Source: JAKANT01 sp035502095
GTDB lineage: Bacteria; Pseudomonadota; Gammaproteobacteria; Burkholderiales; Burkholderiaceae_F
Direction of reading: 5' to 3'
DNA: 64,000 nucleotides
Assembly (NCBI GenBank): GCA_035502095.1
Contig: DATJUX010000019.1
Span: 62,001-126,000 of the forward strand
Shown here: positions 48,487 through 56,120 of the stretch, one piece after another
How positions within the stretch are numbered: position 1 is the stretch's first letter
Layout: the number at the start of each line of letters is the position of its first letter
Notes under the pieces: model-generated
The model's database searches: none
What the model was told of the DNA's origin: nothing
Seen by the model: the letters and a program-made list of their open reading frames with translations, nothing else
Made by a program: the position numbers and the translations under genes

Positions 48487-48691
48487 GACCGAAGGCGATC
48501 TCGCCCGCGGCATGGGACTCGCGATTGGCATGCTGATCGCCTTGTTCGCGGTGGGCATCGCGTTGTTCGTGCTTCAGCAGGGCGCCGCACACTCGGCCCA
48601 ACAGGTGAAGGCCGCGCCCGGCACCGCGAACGCAGCCACCCCGGTCGCGAACCCGCCTCCCGCCTCCGCGGCAGCACACGCGCCGCAATAG
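48473..48691 (+). CDS. small single-helix membrane protein
   Basis: Encodes 72 aa. A charged N-terminus (EHIETEGDLARG) leads to one membrane helix (MGLAIGMLIALFAVGIALFV) and an Ala/Pro-rich tail. It overlaps the hppA 3' end by 14 bases, and a GGACGGG precedes the ATG. No family recognised. It could be an hppA-coupled accessory protein, but the small size keeps confidence moderate. Confidence 0.5.
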   Translation: MEHIETEGDLARGMGLAIGMLIALFAVGIALFVLQQGAAHSAQQVKAAPGTANAATPVANPPPASAAAHAPQ

Positions 48692-48704
48692 CACCCCGGA
48701 GCGG

Positions 48705-49232
48705 ATGACGGCGGTCCTGCGCGCCGCGAGCCCGGCCGACGTCCCGTCGATCGCCGCCATCTACAGCCACCACGTCCTGCACGGGCTCGCAAGCTTCGAA
48801 ATCGAGGCGCCGTCGCCGGACGAGATGCGGCGCCGCTTCGAAGCGGTGACGGGCGCCGGCTATCCCTACCTCGTCGCAACCGAGGGCGATCGTGTCCTCG
48901 GTTATGCCTACGCGAGCGCGTTCCGCAGCCGTCCTGCGTATCGGTACACAGTCGAGGACTCGGTGTACCTCGACCCCGCCGCGACCGGGCGCGGCATCGG
49001 GCGCGCGTTGCTGCTTGCCCTCATCGAGGCGTGCACGCGCGCGCTCTATCGACAGATGATCGCAGTGATCGGCGATTCCGCGAATCACGCTTCGATCAGG
49101 CTGCATCGCGCATGCGGCTTCGATCGGATGAGCGTCTTCGTCGCCACCGGCTTCAAGCACGGGCGCTGGGTCGATACCGTCTTCATGCAGCGCGCGCTCG
49201 GCGAGGGCGACCGATCGCTCCCGTCAAATTGA
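48705..49232 (+). CDS. GNAT acetyltransferase, phosphinothricin-acetyltransferase-like
   Basis: Encodes 175 aa. The fold matches the Pat/Bar subgroup of GNAT enzymes: AAIYSHHVLHGLASFEIEAP at the N-terminus, YTVEDSVYLDPAATGRGIGR (acetyl-CoA loop, R-G-x-G-R), and HRACGFDRMSVFVATGFKHG at the end. Members acetylate phosphinothricin, methionine sulfone/sulfoximine or other amines; the natural substrate here is unknown. It follows the small membrane gene by 13 bases. Confidence 0.88.
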   Translation: MTAVLRAASPADVPSIAAIYSHHVLHGLASFEIEAPSPDEMRRRFEAVTGAGYPYLVATEGDRVLGYAYASAFRSRPAYRYTVEDSVYLDPAATGRGIGRALLLALIEACTRALYRQMIAVIGDSANHASIRLHRACGFDRMSVFVATGFKHGRWVDTVFMQRALGEGDRSLPSN

Positions 49233-49408
49233 AACGCGCAAACGTGCGAGCGCCGCGGTTCGTCGCCGTTGCGCGCGACCCGCTCACCCACGATTGTGGA
49301 ACGGCGCCCGCTCTGCTTCGCTGAGCCGCGCGCATCGACGTTTCGAAACGGTCAATTCGCTGACACGAGGTTCGTGCGCGATTCAGCGGCGCCGCGCAGG
49401 ATGCGCGC

Positions 49409-49888
49409 ATGTGGTCAGGCTTGCTGCACGCGATCCGCCCTGCAAGTCTCGGAGCACCGATCGCTCTGTGCGCGCTTTTGGAGTCGGTTCTGATCGCGGC
49501 GCCGGGACTGGCCGGTGAGGCGGATGTCGACCTTGAGATCTACGGCCTCGCGCTTGGCGCGCATAGCCCGATCACATCGGATCCCGGGGCGGTCACCGGC
49601 GACGAGCGTGCGAAGCACCCGCTGGCGACGCACTCGGGCATGGATCTCTCGAGCGCCGATGCTCACTTTGCGTTGATCGAACTCCCCCCCGACGCTCAGG
49701 TCGCAGGGTCGGGCGGACGCCCGCATCACGCCTTCGGTTATCGCTGGCAAGGCGCAGAGTCGTGGCTGCGCGACCAGGGGCTCGACGCCCGCACGTGTTA
49801 CCTCCCATTGATGCGCTTGCATAGCAGGATCAGCGCGAGCGGCAGTTCCGGGGCGGTCTGGGTCTACGGCCGCTGCACGTTCAGATAA
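49409..49888 (+). CDS. orphan putative secreted protein
   Basis: Encodes 159 aa. The N-terminus has a hydrophobic segment (PIALCALLESVLIAAPGLAG, about 17-36) that may act as a signal peptide. The rest is acidic to neutral with two cysteines near the end (ARTCYLPLM, YGRCTFR) that could pair. Third-codon G+C is high, as in real genes here, but no family is recognised. AGGA lies about 11 bases before the ATG. Confidence 0.55.
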   Translation: MWSGLLHAIRPASLGAPIALCALLESVLIAAPGLAGEADVDLEIYGLALGAHSPITSDPGAVTGDERAKHPLATHSGMDLSSADAHFALIELPPDAQVAGSGGRPHHAFGYRWQGAESWLRDQGLDARTCYLPLMRLHSRISASGSSGAVWVYGRCTFR

Positions 49889-49942
49889 CTGTGCTGGTGC
49901 AGGTCGGACCGTACAATCGTCGGCCTCGTACGGGAGCCACGC

Positions 49943-50707
49943 ATGCAGATTCGCGGCAATGTTTTTATCGTCACCGGCGGAGCGTCGGGCCTTGGCGGTG
50001 CGACATCCACCCTGCTCGCCACGGAAGGTGGCCAGGTCGTCATCGCCGACGTGCAGGCCGACAAGGGTGAAGCGCTCGAGCGCGAGCTCGGAGGCGGCGC
50101 GCGTTTCGTCCGCTGCGATGTGTCGAGCGAGAGCGACGGCAAGGCGACGATCGCCGCCGCACTCTCGCTTGGCACGCTGCGCGGACTGATCAACTGCGCC
50201 GGAATCGCCGCGGGCGAAAAAACCGTCGGCAAGGACGGACCGCACAAACTGGACTCGTTCGCACGCGTGATCGGGATCAACCTGATCGGGACGTTCAACA
50301 TGATCCGGCTCGCGGCCGAGGCGATGTCCGGCTTGCCGCCGACAGCCGAAGGCGAGCGCGGCGTCATCGTCAACACCGCGTCCGTGGCCGCATTCGACGG
50401 GCAGATCGGGCAAGCCGCGTATTCGGCCTCCAAGGCGGGGGTGGTCGGCATGACGTTGCCAATCGCGCGCGATCTCGCCCGCAACGGAATCCGGGTGGTC
50501 ACGATCGCTCCCGGCATCTTCGAAACACCGATGCTGCTCGGCATGGCACCCGAACTGCAGCAGTCGCTTGCCGCCCAGGTGCCTTTCCCCTCGCGCTTCG
50601 GCCGCCCGGGTGAATACGCACACCTCGTGAAGTCGATCCTCGAAAACTGCATGCTGAACGGCGAGACGATCCGCCTCGACGGCGCGATCCGCATGCAGCC
50701 AAAGTAA
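49943..50707 (+). CDS. short-chain dehydrogenase, 3-hydroxyacyl-CoA dehydrogenase type 2-like
   Basis: Encodes 254 aa. The NAD-binding TGGASGLGGATS (about 11-22), the NCAGIA strand, and the Ser-Tyr-Lys catalytic set (NTASVAAFDGQIGQAAYSAS with YSASK) are intact. The sequence resembles the human HSD17B10/ bacterial type 2 3-hydroxyacyl-CoA dehydrogenase group, acting in fatty or branched acyl-CoA oxidation. Exact substrate not deducible. A TACAAT about 30 bases upstream may be its -10. Confidence 0.87.
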   Translation: MQIRGNVFIVTGGASGLGGATSTLLATEGGQVVIADVQADKGEALERELGGGARFVRCDVSSESDGKATIAAALSLGTLRGLINCAGIAAGEKTVGKDGPHKLDSFARVIGINLIGTFNMIRLAAEAMSGLPPTAEGERGVIVNTASVAAFDGQIGQAAYSASKAGVVGMTLPIARDLARNGIRVVTIAPGIFETPMLLGMAPELQQSLAAQVPFPSRFGRPGEYAHLVKSILENCMLNGETIRLDGAIRMQPK

Positions 50708-50760
50708 CGGCGCGACCGACGACCCCGCCCCCGCGCGGACAGGGCGCGGCGGATGCGCGG

Positions 50761-50789
50761 TTGACAGGCAGCATGACCCGGATTGTTAG
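50761..50789 (+). promoter_or_regulatory. predicted peroxiredoxin promoter
   Basis: A perfect -35 TTGACA (50761-50766) and a weak -10 TGTTAG (50784-50789) with a 17-base spacer, giving a leader of about 35 bases. Confidence 0.5.
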
Positions 50790-50830
50790 ACTGGATATCT
50801 TTGCAAGCCGTTGTCCGGAGGATCGACCCC

Positions 50831-51334
50831 ATGCCAATCAAAGTCGGAGACAAGCTGCCGGAAGGTCAATTGCAGGAGTTCATCGAGGTCGAAACGGCAG
50901 GATGCTCGCTTGGGCCCAACTCGTTCAACGTCGGCGAACTCGTACGCGGCAAGAGGATCGTGATCTTCGGCCTGCCGGGGGCCTTCACGCCGACGTGTTC
51001 CGCCAAGCACGTGCCCGGTTACGTGCAGCACCACGACGCGTTGAAGAACAAAGGCGTGGACGAGGTCTGGTGCATGTCCGTGAACGACCCCTTCGTCATG
51101 GGGGCCTGGGGCCGTGACCAGCATTCGACCGGCAAGGTGCGGATGATGGCGGACGGCTCCGCCGACTACACGAAGAAACTCGGCCTCGAGGTCGATCTCA
51201 CCGCGCGCGGCATGGGCGTGCGGTGCCAGCGGTTCTCCATGCTGGTCGAAGACGGCGTCGTCAAGTCGCTCAACGTCGAGGCGCCCGGCAAATTCGAGGT
51301 CAGCAGCGCCGAAGCGATGCTGACCAAGCTATGA
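50831..51334 (+). CDS. peroxiredoxin, Prx5/redoxin family
   Basis: Encodes 167 aa. The peroxidatic cysteine is in PGAFTPTCSAKHVPGY (about residue 50), the hallmark of Prx5-type enzymes; MGVRCQRFSMLVEDG lies in the C-terminal half and contains a possible resolving cysteine. It reduces hydrogen and organic peroxides. GGAGG lies about seven bases before the ATG. It converges on murJ with an 18-base gap. Confidence 0.92.
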   Translation: MPIKVGDKLPEGQLQEFIEVETAGCSLGPNSFNVGELVRGKRIVIFGLPGAFTPTCSAKHVPGYVQHHDALKNKGVDEVWCMSVNDPFVMGAWGRDQHSTGKVRMMADGSADYTKKLGLEVDLTARGMGVRCQRFSMLVEDGVVKSLNVEAPGKFEVSSAEAMLTKL

Positions 51335-51352
51335 GGCTCGCGGTCGACGGAA

Positions 51353-52897
51353 TCAGCCGCGCAGCACGAAGTCGCGCGGCCTGAAGCCCAGCAGCCAGAG
51401 CGCCGCAAAGTAGATTGCGCCTGCGGCCGCGATGACGGCGGCGAGCTGTATTGCTCTCGTCGCCCACAAGCCCTGACCTGCCTGCCAGTCGATCGTGGCG
51501 CGCGTCCAGCCGAGCCACGCGATCATCGCGCCCAGCGCCAGCGCAAGACGCAGCGCGAAGCCGCCCCATCCGGGCTGCGGAACGAAGATCCGGCGGCGCC
51601 ACAGGCCGGCGAACAACAACGCCGCGTTGACACAAGCACCGAGGCTGACCGAAAACGCCAGGCCGGCGTGTCCTAACCACGGCACGAATGCGAGGTTGGC
51701 AAGCTGGGTCGCGATCAGGGCGCTGACCGCGATCTTCACCGGCGTCTTGATGTCGCGCTGGGCATAGAAGCCGGGCGCGAGGATCTTCACGGCGATCAAT
51801 CCGATCAGGCCGACCGCGTACCCGATCAGGGCCAGGGCCGTCTGCTGCACGTCGTGCCACGAGAACTTGCCGCCCTGGAACAGCACCCCGACCAGTCCTT
51901 CCGCCAGCAGGCCGAGCCCGGCCGCCGCAGGCAGTGCGAGCAGGAGCGTCAGCCGCAACCCCCAGTCGAGAAGACGGCTGTAGTCGGCGCTGCGTTGCTC
52001 CGCGAACGCCGCCGACAGGCTCGGCAGCAGTACCGTGCCGAGCGCCACGCCGAGCAACGCGGTCGGAAACTCCATCAGTCGATCGGCGAACGCCAGCCAG
52101 GTCACGCTGCCCGTCGGCAGGTGCGACGCGATGTTGGTGTTGATGATGATCGACAGTTGCGCCACCGAGACGGCAAAGATCGCCGGCAGCATCAGCCGCA
52201 GGATGCGTCGCACGTTCTCGTCGCGCAGCCCGGTGAGAGGATTGCCGACGCGCGGAAGCATCCCGATGCGATACAGCGCCGGCACCTGCAGTGCGAGTTG
52301 CAGCACGCCGCCGATGACGACCGCCAGGGCGAGCGCGAGGATCGGGGTGGCCATACGCGGCGCAAGCCAGAGCGCGCACGCGATGAACGAAAGGTTGAGG
52401 ACGACCGGTGTCAGCGCAGGGACCGCAAAGCGCTTGAAGGTATTGAGAGCGCCGGCCGCGAAGGCAACCAACGACATGCAGAGGATGTAGGGAAACATCC
52501 ACCGCGTCATCTTGGTCGCGAGATCGAACGTCTGCGCGTCGTGCGCCAGACCGGTCGCGATGATCCATACCAGCGCCGGGGCCGCGACCACTCCGGCGAG
52601 TGAAACGAGCAGCAGCGTCCAGAACAGCGTGGCCGCCACGTGATCGACGAGGTGGCGCATGCCATCGTCGCCCCGTTGCGCGCGCGTGTCCGCGAGCACC
52701 GGAACGAAGGCCTGTTGAAACGCACCCTCGGCGAACAGGCGGCGCAGCAGGTTCGGAATCCGGAACGCGACGTTGAATGCGTCGGTCGCGCCGCTGACCC
52801 CGAAGACGCGGGAGATCAGCAGGTCGCGAATCAGCCCGGTGACCCGCGACAGCAGCGTCAGGCTGGAAACGGTTGCGGCGGCACGAAGGAGGTTCAC
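51353..52897 (-). CDS. murJ: lipid II flippase MurJ
   Basis: Encodes 514 aa with about 14 membrane helices. MurJ flips lipid II across the inner membrane for peptidoglycan synthesis. The start VNLLRAAATVSSLTLLSRVT from a GTG at 52897 matches the usual MNLLKA-type N-terminus; the open frame upstream to 53050 runs through an inverted repeat and the rpsT promoter. Conserved arginines are in SRVTGLIRD and RIPNLLRRLFAEGAF. No clear ribosome-binding site precedes the GTG. Confidence 0.93.
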   Translation of the reverse strand: MNLLRAAATVSSLTLLSRVTGLIRDLLISRVFGVSGATDAFNVAFRIPNLLRRLFAEGAFQQAFVPVLADTRAQRGDDGMRHLVDHVAATLFWTLLLVSLAGVVAAPALVWIIATGLAHDAQTFDLATKMTRWMFPYILCMSLVAFAAGALNTFKRFAVPALTPVVLNLSFIACALWLAPRMATPILALALAVVIGGVLQLALQVPALYRIGMLPRVGNPLTGLRDENVRRILRLMLPAIFAVSVAQLSIIINTNIASHLPTGSVTWLAFADRLMEFPTALLGVALGTVLLPSLSAAFAEQRSADYSRLLDWGLRLTLLLALPAAAGLGLLAEGLVGVLFQGGKFSWHDVQQTALALIGYAVGLIGLIAVKILAPGFYAQRDIKTPVKIAVSALIATQLANLAFVPWLGHAGLAFSVSLGACVNAALLFAGLWRRRIFVPQPGWGGFALRLALALGAMIAWLGWTRATIDWQAGQGLWATRAIQLAAVIAAAGAIYFAALWLLGFRPRDFVLRG

Positions 52898-52933
52898 CAG
52901 ATCGGGAGACTGCGCAGCGAGTTCTGTGGGAGT

Positions 52934-52963
52934 GCGCGGTACGGACCGCGCTCCGTACCGCGC
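52934..52963. repeat. perfect 12-bp inverted repeat in the murJ/rpsT divergent region
   Basis: GCGCGGTACGGA and its exact complement TCCGTACCGCGC flank a CCGCGC loop. It lies 37 bases upstream of the murJ GTG and just upstream of the rpsT -35. There is no T-run directly after it, so it is unlikely to be a simple terminator; it could be a hairpin in the murJ leader or an operator. Confidence 0.6.
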
Positions 52964-52977
52964 GATCAGCGTCTTTT

Positions 52978-53006
52978 TTGTTCGCGCCCGCGTGCGCTGG
53001 TATAGT
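52978..53006 (+). promoter_or_regulatory. predicted rpsT promoter
   Basis: -35 TTGTTC (52978-52983) and -10 TATAGT (53001-53006) with a 17-base spacer. A start near 53013 gives a leader of about 67 bases, long enough for S20 autoregulation. Confidence 0.55.
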
Positions 53007-53079
53007 TTAGGGCTTTTCGCGCGGCGGGCTTTTGCAGCATCAACATGCATCCTCGCCGAACCAGTGAACCAGGAGTGTC

Positions 53080-53343
53080 ATGGCGAATACCAAACAGGCC
53101 CGCAAGCGCGGCCGCCAGGCTGTGATCCGCAGCGCTCACAACGCGGCGTTGCGCTCGCGCATGCGCACGGCAATCAAATCTGTCCGCAAGGCGATCGCCG
53201 GCGGCGACAAGCAGTCGGCCGCCGAAGTCCTGCGCAAGGCGGTGCGGATCATCGATTCGGTCGCCGAAAAGAAGATCGCGCACAAGAACACGGCCGCACG
53301 CAACAAGAGCCGGCTTGCAGCCGCCATCAAGGCAATGAGTTGA
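53080..53343 (+). CDS. rpsT: 30S ribosomal protein S20
   Basis: Encodes 87 aa of a basic helical protein: ANTKQARKRGRQAVIRSAHN at the start, a repeated helix pattern in the middle and HKNTAARNKSRLAAAIKAM at the end. It starts with ATG, unlike the UUG of E. coli. It is followed by an intrinsic terminator and is divergent from murJ. Confidence 0.97.
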   Translation: MANTKQARKRGRQAVIRSAHNAALRSRMRTAIKSVRKAIAGGDKQSAAEVLRKAVRIIDSVAEKKIAHKNTAARNKSRLAAAIKAMS

Positions 53344-53389
53344 AGAGCTAGTGTGTGTGGCGGCCGCTCACGCCGCCTCCCGCGGTACT

Positions 53390-53425
53390 GGGCGCTGATA
53401 CCGTTTGTCGGGCAGCGCCCTTTTT
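53390..53425 (+). terminator. intrinsic terminator of rpsT
   Basis: An 8-bp stem GGGCGCTG/CAGCGCCC with a 15-base loop followed by TTTTTC. It lies 47 bases after the rpsT stop. Confidence 0.85.
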
Positions 53426-53444
53426 CTTTGTCCTTCGGTCGCTC

Positions 53445-53816
53445 TCAGTTCCCCGTCCAGGGCGATTGTGCAACGGTGACCTTGAGGGTGTTGTCGCGGG
53501 CGAAGTTCACGACGAAATCGAGCGCCATCACTTCGACCTCGCGCAAAGCCGGGTCGACCAGCACGCATTTCAGGCCGTCGAACGTAACGGGCTGGACGAA
53601 GGGTGAGTAGCCGATCAGGGCATCGCGGCCCGCCGCGGCACCGCCGGGCCGGAAACACGCCATCACGCCGCAGAGGCGCTCGGACCAATCACTAGGGCGA
53701 AAGAGCTTGCCATGGCGCGTCACGCCGTGGATCAGGAACTCGCCGAGACGCGGCAGGTCCGAAACTTTCCAGATTTCAGCGACGACACTCACGGGCAGAT
53801 CCAACAGGTTCGACAT
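53445..53816 (-). CDS. DUF3579 domain protein
   Basis: Encodes 123 aa. The family core is clear: FLIHGVTRHGKLFRPSDWSE, RLCGVMACF, YSPFVQPVTFDGLKCVLVDP and LDFVVNFARDNTLKV. The family is found mainly in betaproteobacteria, often near argF, and has no known function. The ATG at 53816 gives MSNLLDLPVS; upstream in-frame residues are not conserved in character. It is divergent from the decarboxylase gene across 261 bases that hold both promoters. Confidence 0.88.
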   Translation of the reverse strand: MSNLLDLPVSVVAEIWKVSDLPRLGEFLIHGVTRHGKLFRPSDWSERLCGVMACFRPGGAAAGRDALIGYSPFVQPVTFDGLKCVLVDPALREVEVMALDFVVNFARDNTLKVTVAQSPWTGN

Positions 53817-54077
53817 GATTTTCACACCATCGGCAACGCCGGTTCTCGTGCAGTTCGTGTGATCACGCGACGCTCCCGGGACCTGGAATCGGAGATTCGG
53901 TCGGGCCGCCGGCGCGTCAGGAATGAGCAAGGTGCCCCCACCCCGTCGACTCGAGTCGATGCGCCCGCGCTCGAACGCAGACTAGCCAGTTCCCACGGCA
54001 GTCAACGGCCGCTTTTGCCTTGCGTTAACGGCCCTTTTCGCGCATAAACCGCGCTTATTCCACTTGTCCCGCCCCGC

Positions 54078-56114
54078 ATGGCCAGACCGACCTCCAAGAT
54101 TCTCGTCATCAATGACGAACCGCTGATCCTGAAGGAATTCCTCAAGGGCCTGAACGCAGCGGCGCGCTCGCTGGACAATCCTTTCGGCATCACGTTCATC
54201 GGAGCGTTGACCGCCAAAGAGGGCCTGCAACTGATCGAGCGCGATGGCGATGTGCAGATCGTCATCGTCGACGACAAGCTCTACGCGGTGGTCGAGGGCG
54301 GCCGCCGGGCCGTCTCCCGCAACGGCAACGGCAAGGAGGCAACGCGCAGCCTGCAGATGAGTGCGCTGAAGCTGGTGCAGAAGATCACGGGCCTGCGCCC
54401 GGAACTCGACCTGTACATCCTGATCGAAAAGGAAAAGGAGGACCAGGTCGTCGATGCCCTCTTCGCCGAAGCGGTCGACGGCTACTTCTATCGCGAGGAA
54501 CGGGACTTCCGCGGTATCTATCGCATCCTGAACGCACAGATCGCGGAACGCGCCCGGACGCCGTTCTACGACGCGCTGCGGGCCTACGTGCTGGCGGCCA
54601 AGGACGCCTGGCACACGCCCGGTCACTCAAGTGGCGACTCGTTGCGCGGCAGCCCCTGGGTCAACGATTTCTACGAATTCATGGGTGAGCACGTTTTCGA
54701 CGCCGACCTTTCGGTGTCGGTGAAGGCGCTCGATTCGCTCATGGAGCCGACCGGCGTCATCGCCGAAGCCCAACAGATGGCAGCCAAGGCGTTCGGCGCT
54801 CGCCAGACGTTTTTCGCCACCAACGGCACGTCGACCGCCAACAAGGTGATCCTGCAGACCCTGATCGCGCCGGGCGAGAAGCTCCTGCTGGACCGCAATT
54901 GCCACAAGTCGGTCCACCATGGCGTGGTGCTTTCCGGCGCGCGTCCGATCTACCTCGATTCCAGCGTCAACCGCAAGTACGGCGTCTTCGGCACGGTGCC
55001 TAAAGCGACCGTCCTGCGGGCGATCGAGGACCACCCGGACGCGCAGTTGCTCGTGCTCACCTCGTGCACCTACGACGGCCTGCGCTACGACCTCAAGCCG
55101 ATCGTGGAGGCGGCGCACGCTCACAACATCAAGGTGTTGATCGACGAGGCCTGGTTCAGCCACGCCCGCTTCCATCCCGACCTGCGCCCGACCGCGCTCG
55201 AATCCGGCGCCGACTACGTCACGCAATCGGCGCACAAGACGCTGTCGGCCTTCTCGCAGGCGGCCTTCATCCACGTCAACGATCCGGGGTTCAAGGAACA
55301 CCTGTTCCGCGAGAACTTCAACATGCATACGTCGACGAGCCCGATGTACAGCATGATCGCGAGCCTCGACGTGGGCCGCAAACAGGCGGTCCTCGAGGGC
55401 TACAAGCTGCTCGAGCGCACGCTGATGCTCGCCGACGAATTGCGCCAGCAGATCAATTCGACCGGCGCGTTCCGCGTGCTCGACCTGCAGGATCTGCTGC
55501 CGGAAGAAGTGAAGGACGACCACATCCTGCTCGACCCCACCAAGATCACGGTCGACATCTCCTCATGCGGACTCACCGTCGACGAGCTGCAGCAGGAGCT
55601 CTTCACGCGCTTCAACATCACGGTCGAGAAGTCGACCTTCAACACGATCACGCTGCTGCTGACCATCGGCACCACCCGCTCGAAATGCTCGCGCCTCTAC
55701 GACGCGCTGATGCGCATCGCACGCGAGAAGCGAGCGCCGCGCCGGCTCTACCGCACGCCGGACATTCCGGGTTTCACCGAGCTCATGTACCTGCCGCGCG
55801 ACGCGTACTACTGCGGCGGCGAGCTGATTCCGCTGCTGGACGACAACGACCAGCCGAACGCGAACCTGGTCGGGCGCACCTGCGCTGACCAGATCGTCCC
55901 CTACCCGCCCGGCATCCCGGTGCTCGTACCCGGACAGCTCATCACGGAGAACATCGTCGAGTACCTGATCCGTTACTTGCGGGTGCAGAACAAGGTCGAG
56001 TTGCACGGCGTCGTCTACCAGGGTTACTTCCCCAGCATCCGCGTGCTGATGGCGAGCGAGGAACGCCGGCTCGTCGCGCTGCGCGAGCCGGCCGTCGCGC
56101 GGATTGCCGCCTGA
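54078..56114 (+). CDS. Orn/Lys/Arg decarboxylase family PLP enzyme
   Basis: Encodes 678 aa. An N-terminal CheY-like wing domain (about 1-160; ILVINDEPLILKEFLKGLNA, IVIVDDKL) is followed by the fold-type I catalytic domain: HTPGHSSGD, FFATNGTSTANK, LLLDRNCHKSVHHG, IDEAWFSHARFHPD, and the PLP lysine K387 in TQSAHKTLSAFSQ. Amino-acid decarboxylation to a polyamine or its precursor is expected; which of arginine, lysine or ornithine is the substrate cannot be read from sequence. The family usually has about 710-755 aa, so it is slightly short. It lies between DUF3579 and the arginine genes. Confidence 0.85.
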   Translation: MARPTSKILVINDEPLILKEFLKGLNAAARSLDNPFGITFIGALTAKEGLQLIERDGDVQIVIVDDKLYAVVEGGRRAVSRNGNGKEATRSLQMSALKLVQKITGLRPELDLYILIEKEKEDQVVDALFAEAVDGYFYREERDFRGIYRILNAQIAERARTPFYDALRAYVLAAKDAWHTPGHSSGDSLRGSPWVNDFYEFMGEHVFDADLSVSVKALDSLMEPTGVIAEAQQMAAKAFGARQTFFATNGTSTANKVILQTLIAPGEKLLLDRNCHKSVHHGVVLSGARPIYLDSSVNRKYGVFGTVPKATVLRAIEDHPDAQLLVLTSCTYDGLRYDLKPIVEAAHAHNIKVLIDEAWFSHARFHPDLRPTALESGADYVTQSAHKTLSAFSQAAFIHVNDPGFKEHLFRENFNMHTSTSPMYSMIASLDVGRKQAVLEGYKLLERTLMLADELRQQINSTGAFRVLDLQDLLPEEVKDDHILLDPTKITVDISSCGLTVDELQQELFTRFNITVEKSTFNTITLLLTIGTTRSKCSRLYDALMRIAREKRAPRRLYRTPDIPGFTELMYLPRDAYYCGGELIPLLDDNDQPNANLVGRTCADQIVPYPPGIPVLVPGQLITENIVEYLIRYLRVQNKVELHGVVYQGYFPSIRVLMASEERRLVALREPAVARIAA

Positions 56115-56120
56115 GTCCGC

